Source of the DNA: Blasia pusilla
Lineage: Eukaryota > Marchantiophyta > Marchantiopsida > Blasiales
Direction: 5' to 3'
Assembly: GCA_050084515.1 (NCBI GenBank)
Contig: CM114271.1
Coordinates: forward strand, 3,906,001 to 3,970,000
DNA length: 64,000 nt
In this document: positions 63,730-64,000 of the stretch, one piece after another
Layout of the letters: the number at the start of each line of letters is the position of its first letter
Position numbering within the stretch: position 1 is the first letter of the stretch
Notes under the pieces: model-generated
What the model saw: the letters and a program-made list of their open reading frames with translations, nothing else
The model's database searches: none
What the model was told of the DNA's origin: nothing
Made by a program: the position numbers and the translations under genes

Positions 63730-64000
63730 CGCGATCCTCATAACCAAACGAACACCAAGCGGAACTTTAGCAAGCTCAGGCCTGGATGGTTGCGCTTTGA
63801 AGAGGTCTCTTCGAGGAGTCACAAAGACAAAACGCACCAATAGAGTTTGTGCGTTTCATGCGTTTATGGTTGTGACCAGGAAACTTGTACCAAACGTGAA
63901 CCAAAACTTGAGAGGAGTTGAGTCTAGAAAGGTTGGTTGCCAAATAGGTGAGAACTGGATTTGGAACGCGACTAGTGTTTGGGGTTTTGACTGTGTTTTG
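63727..64000 (+). mobile_element. LTR of the second Ty3/gypsy family, cut by window edge
   Basis: Starts TGTCGCGATCCTCATAACC and aligns along its whole visible length with the LTR at 49391 (TTTCATGC.TTTATGGT, GAGAGGAGTTGAGTCTAG, TTTGGAACG.GACTAG.GTTTGGGG). Whether a full element follows is not visible. Confidence 0.82.

Overview
This is a land-plant (streptophyte) nuclear window. It holds intron-containing eukaryotic genes whose products are closest to plant families: a CYP710A sterol C-22 desaturase, a type-B histone acetyltransferase HAT1/HAG2, glutamine:fructose-6-phosphate amidotransferase (GFAT), and a TM9SF/TMN endomembrane protein. They sit in a much larger mass of decayed LTR retrotransposons, Helitrons and a hAT relic. 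Introns are short (about 70 to 1100 nt). I could not identify the species. The retroelement described below, and a methyltransferase that looks DNMT3-like rather than DRM-like, lean weakly towards a non-seed plant.

Layout. 1-727: 5' part of CYP710A (minus strand, runs off the left edge). 728-8950: mostly AT-rich intergenic DNA with dispersed repeats. 8960-9375: gag relic related to the large element at 37-46 kb. 9470-11010: Helitron helicase relic. 11280-11880: isolated GC-rich island. 11.9-17 kb: AT-rich DNA. 19019-23890: HAT1, 10 exons, minus. 24.3-29.8 kb: AT-rich DNA with a Helitron 3' end, a hAT transposase relic and a solo LTR. 30232-35383: complete GFAT, 11 exons, minus, 692 aa. 36250-37248: non-LTR-retrotransposon-like ORF fragment. 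37302-46398: Ty3/gypsy-type LTR retrotransposon. 46410-47340: inverted mosaic made of pieces of the same family. 49391-52745: second, badly decayed Ty3/gypsy element. 52.9-53.4 kb: microsatellite plus tandem repeat. 56539-61771: TMN gene, 13 exons, minus, 589 aa. 61.9-63 kb: GC-rich upstream flank. 63410-63729: Helitron helicase relic, cut by an LTR that runs off the right edge.

The main discovery candidate is the 37302-46398 element. Its order is LTR - gag - two zinc knuckles - aspartic protease - C5-cytosine DNA methyltransferase - reverse transcriptase - RNase H - integrase - PHD finger - LTR. It therefore joins a DNA-methylation writer to a probable histone-tail reader in one retrotransposon. 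The methyltransferase ORF (41407-42678) has no stop over 423 codons and keeps motifs I, IV (Pro-Cys-Gln), VI (Glu-Asn-Val), VIII-like and X in canonical order, while the pol region after it carries about a dozen stops and frameshifts. Methyltransferase-bearing retrotransposons are, to my knowledge, described in dinoflagellates and the charophyte Klebsormidium. Whether a land-plant copy with a PHD finger has been described I cannot tell from here.

The four host genes all lie on the minus strand but belong to unrelated processes (sterol synthesis, histone acetylation, hexosamine synthesis, endomembrane trafficking). I see no functional cluster. Exon boundaries were placed by hand from splice sites, reading phase and family similarity. 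Phases close exactly for GFAT and TMN; HAT1 has one unresolved junction.
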